NCBI GenBank assembly: GCA_964517675.1
Contig: CAZFEL010000005.1
Span: 12,244-76,243, forward strand
Reading direction: 5' to 3'
DNA: 64,000 nucleotides
Source: Asbonarchaeum sp964517675
GTDB taxonomy: Archaea > Nanohalarchaeota > Nanosalinia > Nanosalinales > Nanoanaerosalinaceae
Numbering within the stretch: position 1 is the stretch's first letter; every line of letters begins with the position of its first letter. The translations under genes were made by a program, and so were the position numbers. The notes beneath the pieces were generated by a model that did no database searches, was not told where the DNA came from, and was given only the letters and a program-made list of their open reading frames with translations. Below are positions 42,028-50,517 of the stretch, piece after piece.

Positions 42028-43723
42028 CGAGATCGCCCTCCCAGCCGTTGATGATGGGTTCGCGGAAGTCTCGGCCGAAGGCACGGTCGCTGACCGCTAT
42101 CACCGGTGGTGCCTGAACCCGCTTGAACGAGGAACCCTGGAACCGCTCGAATGTATCCATGACAGTCTCTTTGAACCGCTGGCGGTCGTACTCCTCGTGG
42201 ATGTCCTCATCGAAGGCCTCCGGCAGCTCGTGGTCCTGGAACCGCTCGAGGAGATCGCCCGGGGACAGCCTGTCCTCGAGGAAGGACTGCACGATCGGGG
42301 CCACAACATCGTACTCAAACGGGTCCTTTTGGTCCTCGGACAGCTCCGCGGACGGCGGGATCTCGAAGACGTCCTCCGGGATCGGAGCATCGTACCGCTC
42401 GTTGACGTGCCGTGCCACATCGTATACCTCCGGTTTCGGCAGGTCACCGAGGATGGCCAGGCCGCCTGTCATGTCACCGTACAGCGTCGCATAGCCCAGT
42501 GCCAGCTCGGTCTCGTTGCCGTTCGAGACCAGCATGCCACCGGTCTCGTTCGAGGCCAGCATCGCCAGCATCCCGCGGGTCCTCGCATACACGTTCTCCC
42601 GGGAGACATTGTCCTCTATCGGACCGTTCGCATCCTCGTAGGTCTCCAGTGTTTCCTCGTAGATCCCCTGGACCGGCATCTCGCGGTACTCCACACCCAG
42701 GTTCTCGGCCAGCTCCTCGGCGGCGTCTTTCGTCGTCGCGGAGTTGACCTCAGAGGGCATGCTGTACGCGATGACGTTGTCCGCGCCGACGGCCTCGACG
42801 GCGACGGCAAGTCCCAGGGAGGAATCGATCCCGCCCGAGATCGGCTCGATGATCGCATTGAATCCGGTCTTGTCCATGTAATCCTGTAGCCCGTAGGCCA
42901 GGGCATCGAAGAGCTCGGCCTCCCGCGACCGCTCCGGCAGATCGATAGCCTCACCGTCCTCGAAGACGGCCTCGACGGTGTCCTCGCCGAACTGCTCGCC
43001 GGCAGCGATGACATCGCCGTCCGCATCCACGACCAGGCTCTCCCCGTCGAAGACGAGGACATTACCACCGACATCGGCCGCCCCGGCGGTGTTCGCATAG
43101 AGGAACGGCACCTCGTGGTCCCCGACATGGCCTTGGATGGTCTTGAGGCGATCCTCCCGCTTCCCAACCTCGTATGGGGAGGCGTTGATGTTGACGATAA
43201 CGTCCGCACCGTCTTCCGCCAGCTCATCGACCGGTGACCGGTCATAGGCCTCATCCCACATGTCCTCACAGATCGAGACACCGAGAGAGACCGCCTCCCC
43301 GTCGATCTCGAGATCGATCGGGGCAGTCTCGTCGCCGGCATCGAAGAATCGGTCATCATCGAAGTACCGGTACGACGGCAGCAGGGATTTCTCGACGGTT
43401 TCTTTGACCTCCCCCTCGTACAGCACCGCGGCAGCGTTGTACAGGCCGTCGTCATCCGCGTACCGGCCGTCGTCGACGAACCCGACCACGACGGCTGTAT
43501 CATCCGCGTACTCAGCTATCTCGTCCAGCGCGGCCAGGTTCTGCTCGATGAATGCATCATCCTCGACCATATCCCCGACGGTATAGCCCGTCACCGCCAT
43601 CTCCGGGAACACAAGGACGTCGGCATCGTCTTCCACCTCCAGGGTCGCGATGATCTCCTCGGTGTTGCCCGCGATGTCCCCGGTCACCGGGTTCATCTGG
43701 GCCATGCGGTAGGTCACTGTCAT
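42020..43723 (-). CDS. nadE: Glutamine-dependent NAD synthetase
   Basis: 567 residues. The N-terminal nitrilase-type glutaminase domain has Glu41 (FPEMAVTGY), Lys112 (VEKSLLPSYRYF) and Cys152 (GVSICEDMWD). The C-terminal synthetase has the P-loop PISGGIDSSLGLAVA and later GYATLYGDMTGGLA. It amidates nicotinate adenine dinucleotide, the last step to NAD. It lies 24 bp after pncA in the NAD operon. The glutaminase-fused form is less common in archaea than the short NadE. Confidence 0.96.
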   Translation of the reverse strand: MTVTYRMAQMNPVTGDIAGNTEEIIATLEVEDDADVLVFPEMAVTGYTVGDMVEDDAFIEQNLAALDEIAEYADDTAVVVGFVDDGRYADDDGLYNAAAVLYEGEVKETVEKSLLPSYRYFDDDRFFDAGDETAPIDLEIDGEAVSLGVSICEDMWDEAYDRSPVDELAEDGADVIVNINASPYEVGKREDRLKTIQGHVGDHEVPFLYANTAGAADVGGNVLVFDGESLVVDADGDVIAAGEQFGEDTVEAVFEDGEAIDLPERSREAELFDALAYGLQDYMDKTGFNAIIEPISGGIDSSLGLAVAVEAVGADNVIAYSMPSEVNSATTKDAAEELAENLGVEYREMPVQGIYEETLETYEDANGPIEDNVSRENVYARTRGMLAMLASNETGGMLVSNGNETELALGYATLYGDMTGGLAILGDLPKPEVYDVARHVNERYDAPIPEDVFEIPPSAELSEDQKDPFEYDVVAPIVQSFLEDRLSPGDLLERFQDHELPEAFDEDIHEEYDRQRFKETVMDTFERFQGSSFKRVQAPPVIAVSDRAFGRDFREPIINGWEGDLDG

Positions 43724-43747
43724 ACACCGGGAATCGGGACGGGAGCC

Positions 43748-44416
43748 CTAAATTCCTTGCCCCCGCCCGTCGTGCTGTTTCAGGTCATCGTAGACCCTGC
43801 CGTCGAGGATCTCATCCGTCTCGAGGAACATCGCACCGCGGTCCTGCCAGTCCTCGAAGGCATCGTCACGCTCGTCCTCATCGAGGTGCTGGATCGCGTC
43901 CCCGGCCACGTAGACCTCGGTGTCTTCCTCGAGGAAATGATCCATCGCCTGGTCGAGACAGATCTCGGTGACGACACCGTAGACCACGACCGCGTCCGGG
44001 TCGACCGCGTCCATGTAGCCATCGAGGTTGACGTTGTCCCTGACATCCGGGGACCGCTTCTCGAAGATGACCTGGCGGCTGTTTTCGTTCGCGGCCACGA
44101 TCTCATCCAGCTGTTCAGCCGTCTTCTCGTCATCGACAGGCACGTAGATCGGGTCCCGGTCGGTCGCCTCGATCTTCTCCTGGCCTGGCATCCCGTCCAC
44201 ACAGTGGGGCGGGTAGACCTCAAACTCCTCGTCCCCTGTCACGTGAGCATCGACCGAGCCGGCCATGTACAGGCCCTCGTCAATGCCGTACTCAGTCAGG
44301 ACCTCAAGTGCGTCCTCACGCTCGTCTGCGCCCGGAACATAGAGTTTTCCGTCTGGTTTGACGAAGTCATACTGCGTGTCGACGTCCCAGAACAGGACAT
44401 CGTTGTCTGCTGTCAT
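43748..44416 (-). CDS. pncA: Nicotinamidase
   Basis: 222 residues of the isochorismatase-like fold. LFWDVDTQYDFVKPDGKLYV supplies the catalytic Asp, SVDAHVTGDEEFEVYPPHCV the metal-binding region, FEKRSPDV the Lys, and VVVYGVVTEICLDQAMD the nucleophilic Cys. It converts nicotinamide to nicotinate, substrate of the neighbouring PncB. Overlaps the upstream gene by 4 bp. Confidence 0.95.
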   Translation of the reverse strand: MTADNDVLFWDVDTQYDFVKPDGKLYVPGADEREDALEVLTEYGIDEGLYMAGSVDAHVTGDEEFEVYPPHCVDGMPGQEKIEATDRDPIYVPVDDEKTAEQLDEIVAANENSRQVIFEKRSPDVRDNVNLDGYMDAVDPDAVVVYGVVTEICLDQAMDHFLEEDTEVYVAGDAIQHLDEDERDDAFEDWQDRGAMFLETDEILDGRVYDDLKQHDGRGQGI

Positions 44417-45018
44417 TCGTGGTTCACCTCGTAGTCTTCATACCCACCATCAGGGAGACCTCCTGCCGCCCGGTACTGCTCGAAGGTCTCGACGATCTCA
44501 TCCTCGCCGAGGTACGCGACCGGGTCATCCGCCTCGAGGAGCCCATCCCAGTCCTGTTCATCCAGCTCGAGCGGGGAATCAGGGTTCCAGGGTCCGAACC
44601 CGCTGATGTCGATCGGGTCCTCGTCCTCCCGACGGAGGTACCGCTCAAGTTCGCAGGAGGTCTCGTGTCGCTGCTGTTGTTCCCGCGCCTGTTCATACAG
44701 GTCTTCCGGGACGTCCTCGCCTGCCTGCTCGCGGGCGGCGACCTCGACCCGGGCCTGCCCCAGGTAGGACTCGACCGCCTCCTCGGGCTCTGCGTCCATG
44801 GCCCAGATCACGTCCCACTCGCGCTCGTGGACGCGGAAGGTATCGCTGAAATACTGCATGCCGATGCTCTCGGCCTGCTCCCGGCTCAGGCCGTACTCGT
44901 CCCGCAGCCGGCCACGGAAGGCCTCCGTGTACACGCTTTCCTTCCGGCCACGGGCCATCCAGTCCGCCTCGTACGGGTGTGTCAGGTCAACGGCGATCGC
45001 ATCGTCATCGTCTGTCAT
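44413..45018 (-). CDS. Acidic protein in NAD operon, unknown function
   Basis: 201 residues starting MTDDDDAIAVDLTHPYEADW. Acidic and probably helical (LRDEYGLSREQAESIGMQYF; YEQAREQQQRHETSCELERY). No catalytic motif recognised, no membrane span. It overlaps pncA by ATGA and follows the previous gene by ten bases, so its expression is tied to NAD salvage. Could be a partner or regulator of PncA/PncB, or a NAD-consuming or NAD-protecting factor; all inference. Confidence 0.7.
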   Translation of the reverse strand: MTDDDDAIAVDLTHPYEADWMARGRKESVYTEAFRGRLRDEYGLSREQAESIGMQYFSDTFRVHEREWDVIWAMDAEPEEAVESYLGQARVEVAAREQAGEDVPEDLYEQAREQQQRHETSCELERYLRREDEDPIDISGFGPWNPDSPLELDEQDWDGLLEADDPVAYLGEDEIVETFEQYRAAGGLPDGGYEDYEVNHE

Positions 45019-45028
45019 GGTAGCATCC

Positions 45029-45436
45029 TCAGCTCGGGACCGGATAGGTTATCTCCGGCGGTTCCTCATCGAGGTCCTGTAGTCGGTCGGCGACGTTCTC
45101 GACGTGGTCCCGGGTCCCGCGGTACGGCATCTCGAGGTACTCTTCAGGACTGACGGCGCCGTCCCAGTCGTTGAACCCGTCCCCGGACTCGATGCCGTCC
45201 GGGGTCAGTCGCTCCTCGTACTCGAAGGACATCCGGCCGCGCTCAGAGACCTCGAGCAGTCTCACCGGGTCATCGATCTCGTCCTGAAGCTCATCGAGGG
45301 CACCGACAACGGTCGCGCGGTACTGCTGCCAGGTTTCCTTCCGCTGTTCATTTACCTCCTGGTAGACCGCATCGATCGCCTCCAGACGGGCCTCCTGGCG
45401 GTCGATCTCCGGGTTGTATGCATCCAGATTGTCCAT
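45029..45436 (-). CDS. Small acidic coiled protein in NAD operon, unknown function
   Basis: 135 residues starting MDNLDAYNPEIDRQEARLEA. The first half forms a long helix (RLEAIDAVYQEVNEQRKETW, then QQYRATVVGALDELQDEI); the second half is acidic and Pro-containing. It begins one base after the pncB stop, which makes translational coupling likely. No family recognised. Confidence 0.7.
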   Translation of the reverse strand: MDNLDAYNPEIDRQEARLEAIDAVYQEVNEQRKETWQQYRATVVGALDELQDEIDDPVRLLEVSERGRMSFEYEERLTPDGIESGDGFNDWDGAVSPEEYLEMPYRGTRDHVENVADRLQDLDEEPPEITYPVPS

Positions 45437-45437
45437 C

Positions 45438-46664
45438 TCAGATCACCTGCTCCATGTGCTCGTCGATGTAGGTTTCGATCTCGGCAGGGTCCTGCTCGCG
45501 GCCGGTCTTTGCCATCGGCTCGCCGTCGACCTCGTAGATGTCGGCGGTACAGTGGATACCATCATCGAAGCTGCCGGCACCGACCCCGTGGAAGAGGTCA
45601 TAGGACTCACCGAACCGCTCCTCGGACTCCTGCCGGTACGTTTCCTGGGCCTCGACGAAGGCCCCGGCCTTGTCCGGGTCCCCGAAGCCACTGGAGAGGA
45701 TGATCTCGGTGTTGTCACCGTATCCCTCCTCAATCAGCCGGTCGCGGAGCGCCTTGACCCCGGAGATGCGGACCCCTGTGCCGGTCTCGTACTCCCCAGC
45801 CTCCAGGTCGTCCGGCCGTCCGCCCTGCATGATGTTTTCCCCGCATGTATCCACGCGGAACTTCGCCGTCCAGTCATCGTCCCCGCGGGTCGCCTCGAAG
45901 TACGCCGCGATCTGGAGTGCCTCATCGATCTCCCGATTGAACGTATCGATCAGCGTCGTCCGGGGGATCTCCTCGTCCATGTGCGTATCGAACAGCTCCG
46001 CGGTCGCCCGGGTCGCGTCCTCGCGACCGTAGTCCTCGGAGCCAGCCAGGGTCAAGGTGAGGAAATGCGGCGTCGTGCCGACCCCCTCCGCCCCGATGTT
46101 CGAGGACCCGACATCCGTCGAGGTCTGGACCGCTCCCGCGTCCAGGACCGCCTCTGCCAGCTCCTGGTCTTTCGACCAGTGGTAATGCCGGGCGCCAAAG
46201 TACAGGAACGGCACATCGGCCTCGTCATAGATCTCCCCGACCTTCTCGGCCGCCTCGAGCATGTCCTCATACTCAGGCGTCTCGAAGCTGTTTTTCTCGG
46301 AAAGGTGGTGGGACATCACGCCAAGGTACATCGTCTCCAGCTCCGTGACGTCGGTCGCATTGCCCCTGATGACCATCAAGGGCTCTTTGGTCTCGAAGGT
46401 ATTCTTCTCCGTGAGGTATAGCTCGCCGCCGTTCTCGGAGAAATCCGGTTTCGCGTACTCCTCGAAGACTGCCTGGGCCTCCGATAGGGCCTCATCCGGG
46501 ATCGTGCCCTCGCCGCGGGCGAAGACCTTGATCGAGACCTCCGGATCGATGTCGGCGCCCTCGAGGATCTCCCTGGTCCGCATGAAGTACTTATCCGTGT
46601 AGGGTTTGTGGTCCTCGGGCAGCTTGGCCCTGTATTCGTCCACCAGGTCGTCGTGGTCTGTCAT
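45438..46664 (-). CDS. pncB: Nicotinate phosphoribosyltransferase
   Basis: 408 residues from ATG 46664; AAGGTGATC immediately upstream is a strong Shine-Dalgarno site and favours this ATG over 46667. Family blocks visible: YTDKYFMRTREIL, IKVFARGEGTI, FGARHYHWSKDQ, then a conserved STDVGSSNIGAEG and TLIDTFNREIDEAL, with ILSSGFGDPDKAGAF near the phosphate site. It makes nicotinate mononucleotide. First gene of the NAD operon, under a double GTGT/ACAC operator. Confidence 0.94.
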   Translation of the reverse strand: MTDHDDLVDEYRAKLPEDHKPYTDKYFMRTREILEGADIDPEVSIKVFARGEGTIPDEALSEAQAVFEEYAKPDFSENGGELYLTEKNTFETKEPLMVIRGNATDVTELETMYLGVMSHHLSEKNSFETPEYEDMLEAAEKVGEIYDEADVPFLYFGARHYHWSKDQELAEAVLDAGAVQTSTDVGSSNIGAEGVGTTPHFLTLTLAGSEDYGREDATRATAELFDTHMDEEIPRTTLIDTFNREIDEALQIAAYFEATRGDDDWTAKFRVDTCGENIMQGGRPDDLEAGEYETGTGVRISGVKALRDRLIEEGYGDNTEIILSSGFGDPDKAGAFVEAQETYRQESEERFGESYDLFHGVGAGSFDDGIHCTADIYEVDGEPMAKTGREQDPAEIETYIDEHMEQVI

Positions 46665-46677
46665 CATGATCACCTTC

Positions 46678-46714
46678 GTGTGTATTAAACACTAACTTGG
46701 TGTTACATGTACAC
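46678..46714. promoter_or_regulatory. Operator array at the NAD operon promoter
   Basis: Reads GTGT-gtattaa-ACAC-taacttg-GTGT-tacatgt-ACAC with half-sites starting at 46678, 46689, 46700 and 46711, exactly 11 bp apart, so all face the same side of the helix. On the minus strand CTATATAAAT (about 46719-46728) is the TATA box, so the array spans the transcription start and the region before the Shine-Dalgarno site. The first palindrome shares CCTTCGTGT-N7-ACAC with the nrtR promoter. Confidence 0.7.
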
Positions 46715-46791
46715 GAAAGATTTATATAGGTAATTGTAGATCCAACACGAAGATTAACGGGTACGATCCCGCGACCAACAGAGCGGATCAT

Positions 46792-47519
46792 TCAGTCCGG
46801 CTCCCAGTCCACAACATCGACGTCCACCGCATCGAGCTGGCCGAAGCTCCTGATAACCAGGAAAGCGAACCCGATCTTGGCCGCTACATCGAAGACAAAG
46901 AACAGGGCCGAGGACGTCGTGAACCCGAAAACAGCATAGCCATCAGTGCTGAGGACCCACGCGAACGGATAGGCGAACCACACCAGGACGAGATAGTTAC
47001 GCAACCGCATGAAGAGCTTCTTCGTCCTCCCGGGACGCTCATCAGCAGCCCTGGTCGCCTTCGCAACCATCAGATACAACAAGAGGGGCGAAAAGGAACG
47101 AAGATGCGATGAACGCCATGTGCTTGACCGTGCCAGCGGTCACCGTCGCGATGAACCCTGTCAGGATCATGAGGAAGTCAAGCACCATCATCCATCCCGC
47201 CAGGGCGGTCCGCTGAGTCAGCATGATGACACCGAGGACGAGGATCGGGGTGGTGATGCTCCACTCGAAATACCTGAGCCAGACGACCTCACGCCCACCT
47301 GCGGACATGATACCCAGCCCGAGCGAGATGAAAAATACGACACAGCAGCAATAAGAGGGACCATCACGGTGGGCGGCGTAGAAATCCTTGTAGCTCAGCC
47401 CTGTCGAGAACTCGCCCAGGCCTTCCTCGGTGTGTCTGTGCCTGTAGATGATGTAGAAGCCGCCGTCAGGAACAGGACAAACCGGCGAAATGGATTGTGC
47501 TGGCGATCATTACAGCCAT
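46792..47519 (-). pseudogene. Microbial rhodopsin gene broken by frameshifts
   Basis: Read across frames, the seven-helix rhodopsin is complete. Helix A begins MAVMIASTIHFAG (ATG 47519), continues in another frame FVLFLTA, then in a third GFYIIYRHRHTEEG. Helix C is WLRYFEWSITTPILVLG (proton-acceptor position Glu, donor position Gly). Helix F is LVLVWFAYPFAWVL; helix G is FFVFDVAAKIGFAFLVIRS with the retinal-binding Lys. Frame changes lie near 47478, 47462 and 47065, and each fragment hits a stop. TTTAAATC at about 47543-47550 is its TATA box. Either a decaying gene or assembly indels. Confidence 0.75.
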
Positions 47520-47609
47520 GCCCCAACGTTGCCCACACTGCGATTTAAAGGCGCCGTCAGCACGGATTCCAAGCGCATTTATGTCAGCACCCACTGTCCT
47601 GGAAGACTG

Positions 47610-48169
47610 ATGGATGAGGAAACACTCAAAAGCGGGATTGAGGAAGCACTGGAGGACGACGGTATCACCCTGGTGAAGACCTCCTCCAGCCGGTACCAGT
47701 CGACCAACCTCACCATCATGGAGGCCCTCGTCAACGACCACGGGCTCCCCGGTGTCTATGTCACCGTCAACAAGCCCTACACCACCATCACCAGACTCCT
47801 CGATGATAATGACATCGACCCCACCCGTCTCTTTTTCATCGATGCCATCAGCAAGGACATGAACGCCAAGCGGAAGGATGAGGACAACGTCATCTTCGTC
47901 GAGTCCCCGCAGCGGCTCACAGACACCTCGATCGTCATGACCGAGGCCGTCCAGGGCATGACGGATAAGGAAAAATTCGTCTTCTTCGATTCCATGTCCG
48001 TCCTCACCATCTACAACGAGAGCAAACGGTCACCAAGTTCGCACACTACCTCACAGGCAAGATGCGCACATGGAACGTCGCAGGCGTCATCATCTCAGTC
48101 GAAGACAAGATGAACGACGAGCTCATCGCCCACCTGGTCCAGTTCGTCGACAACGTCATCCAGGTCTGA
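47610..48169 (+). pseudogene. KaiC/RecA-like protein, first tandem copy, frameshifted
   Basis: The frame starts MDEETLKSGIEEALEDDG and runs through VYVTVNKPYTTITRLL and the Walker-B-like EKFVFFDSMSVLTIYN. At about 48020-48028 there are nine bases where the neighbouring paralogue has ten, so the frame shifts and the last 47 codons are misread. Restoring one base gives the expected TKFAHYLTGKMRTWNVAGVI and an end at 48169. The Walker A position reads LVKTSSSRYQSTN, lacking GxGKT, so ATP binding is doubtful. Confidence 0.7.
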
Positions 48170-48244
48170 TCGTGACACTGGCGGACAACGGCGGGCAGCA
48201 CCGACCAAGCTGATTTATGTCCGCCCCCGAATAGGTACATAATC

Positions 48245-48808
48245 ATGGACGGCAAGGAACTCGAGAACAAGATCGAGAAGGCACCCGAGCAACCGGGTAT
48301 AACACTGCTCAAGACCTCCTCCGAGGACTACCAGGCAGTCAACATGGCGATCATGCGGTCCTTGGTTACGGACCATGACCTTCCAGGCATCTATGTCACC
48401 GTCAACAAGCCGTACGGAACGATAACCAACGTCCTCGAAGAGAACGACATCGATGCATCGAAGATCTTCTTCATCGACGCCATCAGCGAGGACCTGAACG
48501 AGGAACCGCCCGAGCGTCGGAAGAACGTCATGTTCGTGGACTCACCGAAGAACCTGACCGATATCTCGATCATCCTCTCGGAGGCCATCGATAACATGCC
48601 CGAGGACGAGAAGTTCGTCTTCTTCGATTCCATGTCCGTCCTCACCATCTACAACGACAAAGAAGCCGTCACCAAGTTCGCACACTACCTCACAGGCAAG
48701 ATGCGCACATGGAACGTCGCAGGCGTCATCATCTCAGTCGAAGACGAGATGGAACACGATGTCCTCACCCATCTCACACAGCTCTGCGACAACGTCATCG
48801 ACGTATAG
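48245..48808 (+). CDS. KaiC/RecA-like fold protein with degenerate Walker A
   Basis: 187 residues starting MDGKELENKIEKAPEQPG. The RecA/KaiC core is recognisable from GIYVTVNKPYGTITNVLEEN, FFIDAISEDL and the Walker-B-like FVFFDSMSVLTIYND, but KTSSEDYQAVNM stands where GxxGxGKT should be. Such proteins are widespread, poorly studied archaeal KaiC relatives. It shares exact 44- and 78-bp blocks with the broken copy upstream. ATTTATGTCCGC upstream repeats the promoter-like element of the first copy (ATTTATGTCAGC). Confidence 0.75.
   Translation: MDGKELENKIEKAPEQPGITLLKTSSEDYQAVNMAIMRSLVTDHDLPGIYVTVNKPYGTITNVLEENDIDASKIFFIDAISEDLNEEPPERRKNVMFVDSPKNLTDISIILSEAIDNMPEDEKFVFFDSMSVLTIYNDKEAVTKFAHYLTGKMRTWNVAGVIISVEDEMEHDVLTHLTQLCDNVIDV
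48614..48745 (+). repeat. Gene-conversion blocks shared with 47976-48106
   Basis: 48614-48657 equals 47976-48019 (44 bases) and 48668-48745 equals 48029-48106 (78 bases). Only the ten bases between differ, and there the upstream copy has lost one base. The rest of the two genes is much more diverged. Confidence 0.9.
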
Positions 48809-48822
48809 ACAGAGGGACAACA

Positions 48823-49020
48823 ATGACAGACGATCTGGATGAACTGGCAGATGCTGTCGAAGACTGGAAACAGACCAAATACCATCTCGAGCGGCTCGTC
48901 CAGTCCGTCTTCGGCTCCGATGTGGACCCGGAGGCGTTCCGCGAGGAGTTCGTCGAGGACGATCACCCGATAGATCCGAAACTGTTCGACCTCATCACGG
49001 ACATCGCCGATCAGAGATGA
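48823..49020 (+). CDS. Small acidic protein upstream of photolyase
   Basis: 65 residues starting MTDDLDELADAVEDWKQTKY. Two or three helices, acidic, no motif recognised. AGAGGGAC before ATG 48823 is a ribosome site. It overlaps the photolyase start by ATGA and follows the KaiC-like gene by 14 bases, so the three are likely one transcript. Confidence 0.65.
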   Translation: MTDDLDELADAVEDWKQTKYHLERLVQSVFGSDVDPEAFREEFVEDDHPIDPKLFDLITDIADQR

Positions 49021-50432
49021 CAGCGATCGTCTGGCTCCGCCGGTCGCTCCGCATCGAGGACAACACGGCCCTTGTGGAGGCAGCACAGGACCACGATGAG
49101 GTCATCCCTTTCTATGTCATCGATACCGACCTCTTCGAGCGCTCGACCATGGGATACCCGCGCGTCCGGTTCTGGCACGATGCCCTCCAGGACCTGAAAA
49201 CGCGGCTCCAGGACAGCGGCAGTGACCTCCTTATCAGGCACGGCCGTCCCATCGAGAAGCTCCAGGAGATCGTCCACGAGACAGGGGCCGAGGCGGTCCA
49301 CCACAACCGTGACTATACACCGTACGCGCGGGAACGGGACCGGCAGGCCGATGTCGCACTCGATGTCCCGGTCCACTCGCACAAAGACACCGTCATGTAC
49401 GAGAAAGACGAGATCATGACCAACAGCGGCACACCGTACAAAGTATACAGCTACTACCGTGACAAATGGTTCGACAGGGATACCCCACGGCCACGAGACG
49501 TCCCGTCGTTCTCCACCCCGGACATAGACAGCGAGGCAGTACCTGACCTCGAGCAGCTCGGGTTCGAGCGACCTGACGGCCTCGAGTGGATATGGGACGC
49601 CTCCCGCGATGGAGCGATGGACCGGGTGGAAGCGTTCAAGGACAAGATCGCCGCTTACGACAGCAAACGCGACTACCCGGCCGACGATGCCACCTCGAAG
49701 CTGTCACCGCACCTGAAGTTCGGTACCATCTCGCCGCGGGAGGTCTTCTGGGAGGCCGAGCGGATGCGGCCACGGGTCGACGACGAGGAGGGAATCCGGA
49801 CCTGGCAGGAAGAACTTGCATGGCGGGAGTTCTACATCCAGGCCCTGTGGCACTGGCCGGAGACCGTCGAGGAGCCGTTCCTGGACCAGTACAGCGGTAT
49901 TGCGTGGCACTGGGATGAGGACCACCAGCGGATGTGGGAGCAGTTCCTCGAGGGCCGGACCGGGTACCCCTTCGTCGATGCCGCGATGCGCCAGCTCAGG
50001 CGGACCGGCTGGATGCACAACCGCGCACGGATGGTCGTGGCGAGTTTCGCCGCCAAGGACCTCCACGTCGACTGGCAGAAGCTCCACCTCCACTTCAAGG
50101 AGTGGTTCGTCGACGCCGAGCTGTCAGCGATGGTCGGTGGCATCCAGTGGGCCTACTCCCTCGGCACAGACGCCCAGCCGTACTTCCGCGTGTTCAACCC
50201 ATGGACCCAGGGCGAGAAGTACGACCCCGACGGCGAGTACATCCGCGAGTATGTCCCGGAGCTCCGCGATGTCCCGGACGAGTACATCCACAGACCCTAC
50301 ACGATGCCGGCCGACGTCCAGGACGAAGTCGGCTGTGACCTCGGGACCGATTACCCCCTGCCCATCGTCGACCACGACGAGGCACGGGAGACCGCGGTCG
50401 AACTGTTCGAGGCCGAACGCGATGACAGTTAG
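49017..50432 (+). CDS. phrB: Deoxyribodipyrimidine photolyase
   Basis: 471 residues. IVWLRRSLRIEDNTAL opens the antenna domain. The FAD domain has TSKLSPHLKFGTISPREVFW, WQEELAWREFYIQALW, TGYPFVDAAMRQLRRTGWMH and NRARMVVASF. The later stretch GGIQWAYSLGTDAQPYFRVF followed by NPWTQGEKYDPDGEYI lies over the flavin and the tryptophan chain. Class I CPD photolyase, using blue light to split cyclobutane dimers. It departs slightly from the usual D-G-D-x-A-S-N-N-G-G (here DAELSAMVGG), at the flavin-N5 Asn region. Confidence 0.95.
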   Translation: MTAIVWLRRSLRIEDNTALVEAAQDHDEVIPFYVIDTDLFERSTMGYPRVRFWHDALQDLKTRLQDSGSDLLIRHGRPIEKLQEIVHETGAEAVHHNRDYTPYARERDRQADVALDVPVHSHKDTVMYEKDEIMTNSGTPYKVYSYYRDKWFDRDTPRPRDVPSFSTPDIDSEAVPDLEQLGFERPDGLEWIWDASRDGAMDRVEAFKDKIAAYDSKRDYPADDATSKLSPHLKFGTISPREVFWEAERMRPRVDDEEGIRTWQEELAWREFYIQALWHWPETVEEPFLDQYSGIAWHWDEDHQRMWEQFLEGRTGYPFVDAAMRQLRRTGWMHNRARMVVASFAAKDLHVDWQKLHLHFKEWFVDAELSAMVGGIQWAYSLGTDAQPYFRVFNPWTQGEKYDPDGEYIREYVPELRDVPDEYIHRPYTMPADVQDEVGCDLGTDYPLPIVDHDEARETAVELFEAERDDS

Positions 50433-50517
50433 CTGCGATATCTGTGGAGAACCCATGAACGAGCACGCCTGCGAGCTCAAGTGCCCGAACTACGGCCATA
50501 TCAGAGACTGTCGATAA
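50422..50517 (+). CDS. 31-residue zinc-ribbon micro-protein
   Basis: ATG 50422 to TAA 50517 encodes MTVSCDICGEPMNEHACE then LKCPNYGHIRDCR. Cys pairs at CDIC, one Cys at HACE, one at KCPNY and one near the end resemble the zinc-ribbon micro-proteins common in haloarchaea, although CPNC has become CPNY. It overlaps the photolyase end by 11 bp. The coding sequence runs into a tandem hairpin terminator. Confidence 0.6.
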   Translation: MTVSCDICGEPMNEHACELKCPNYGHIRDCR

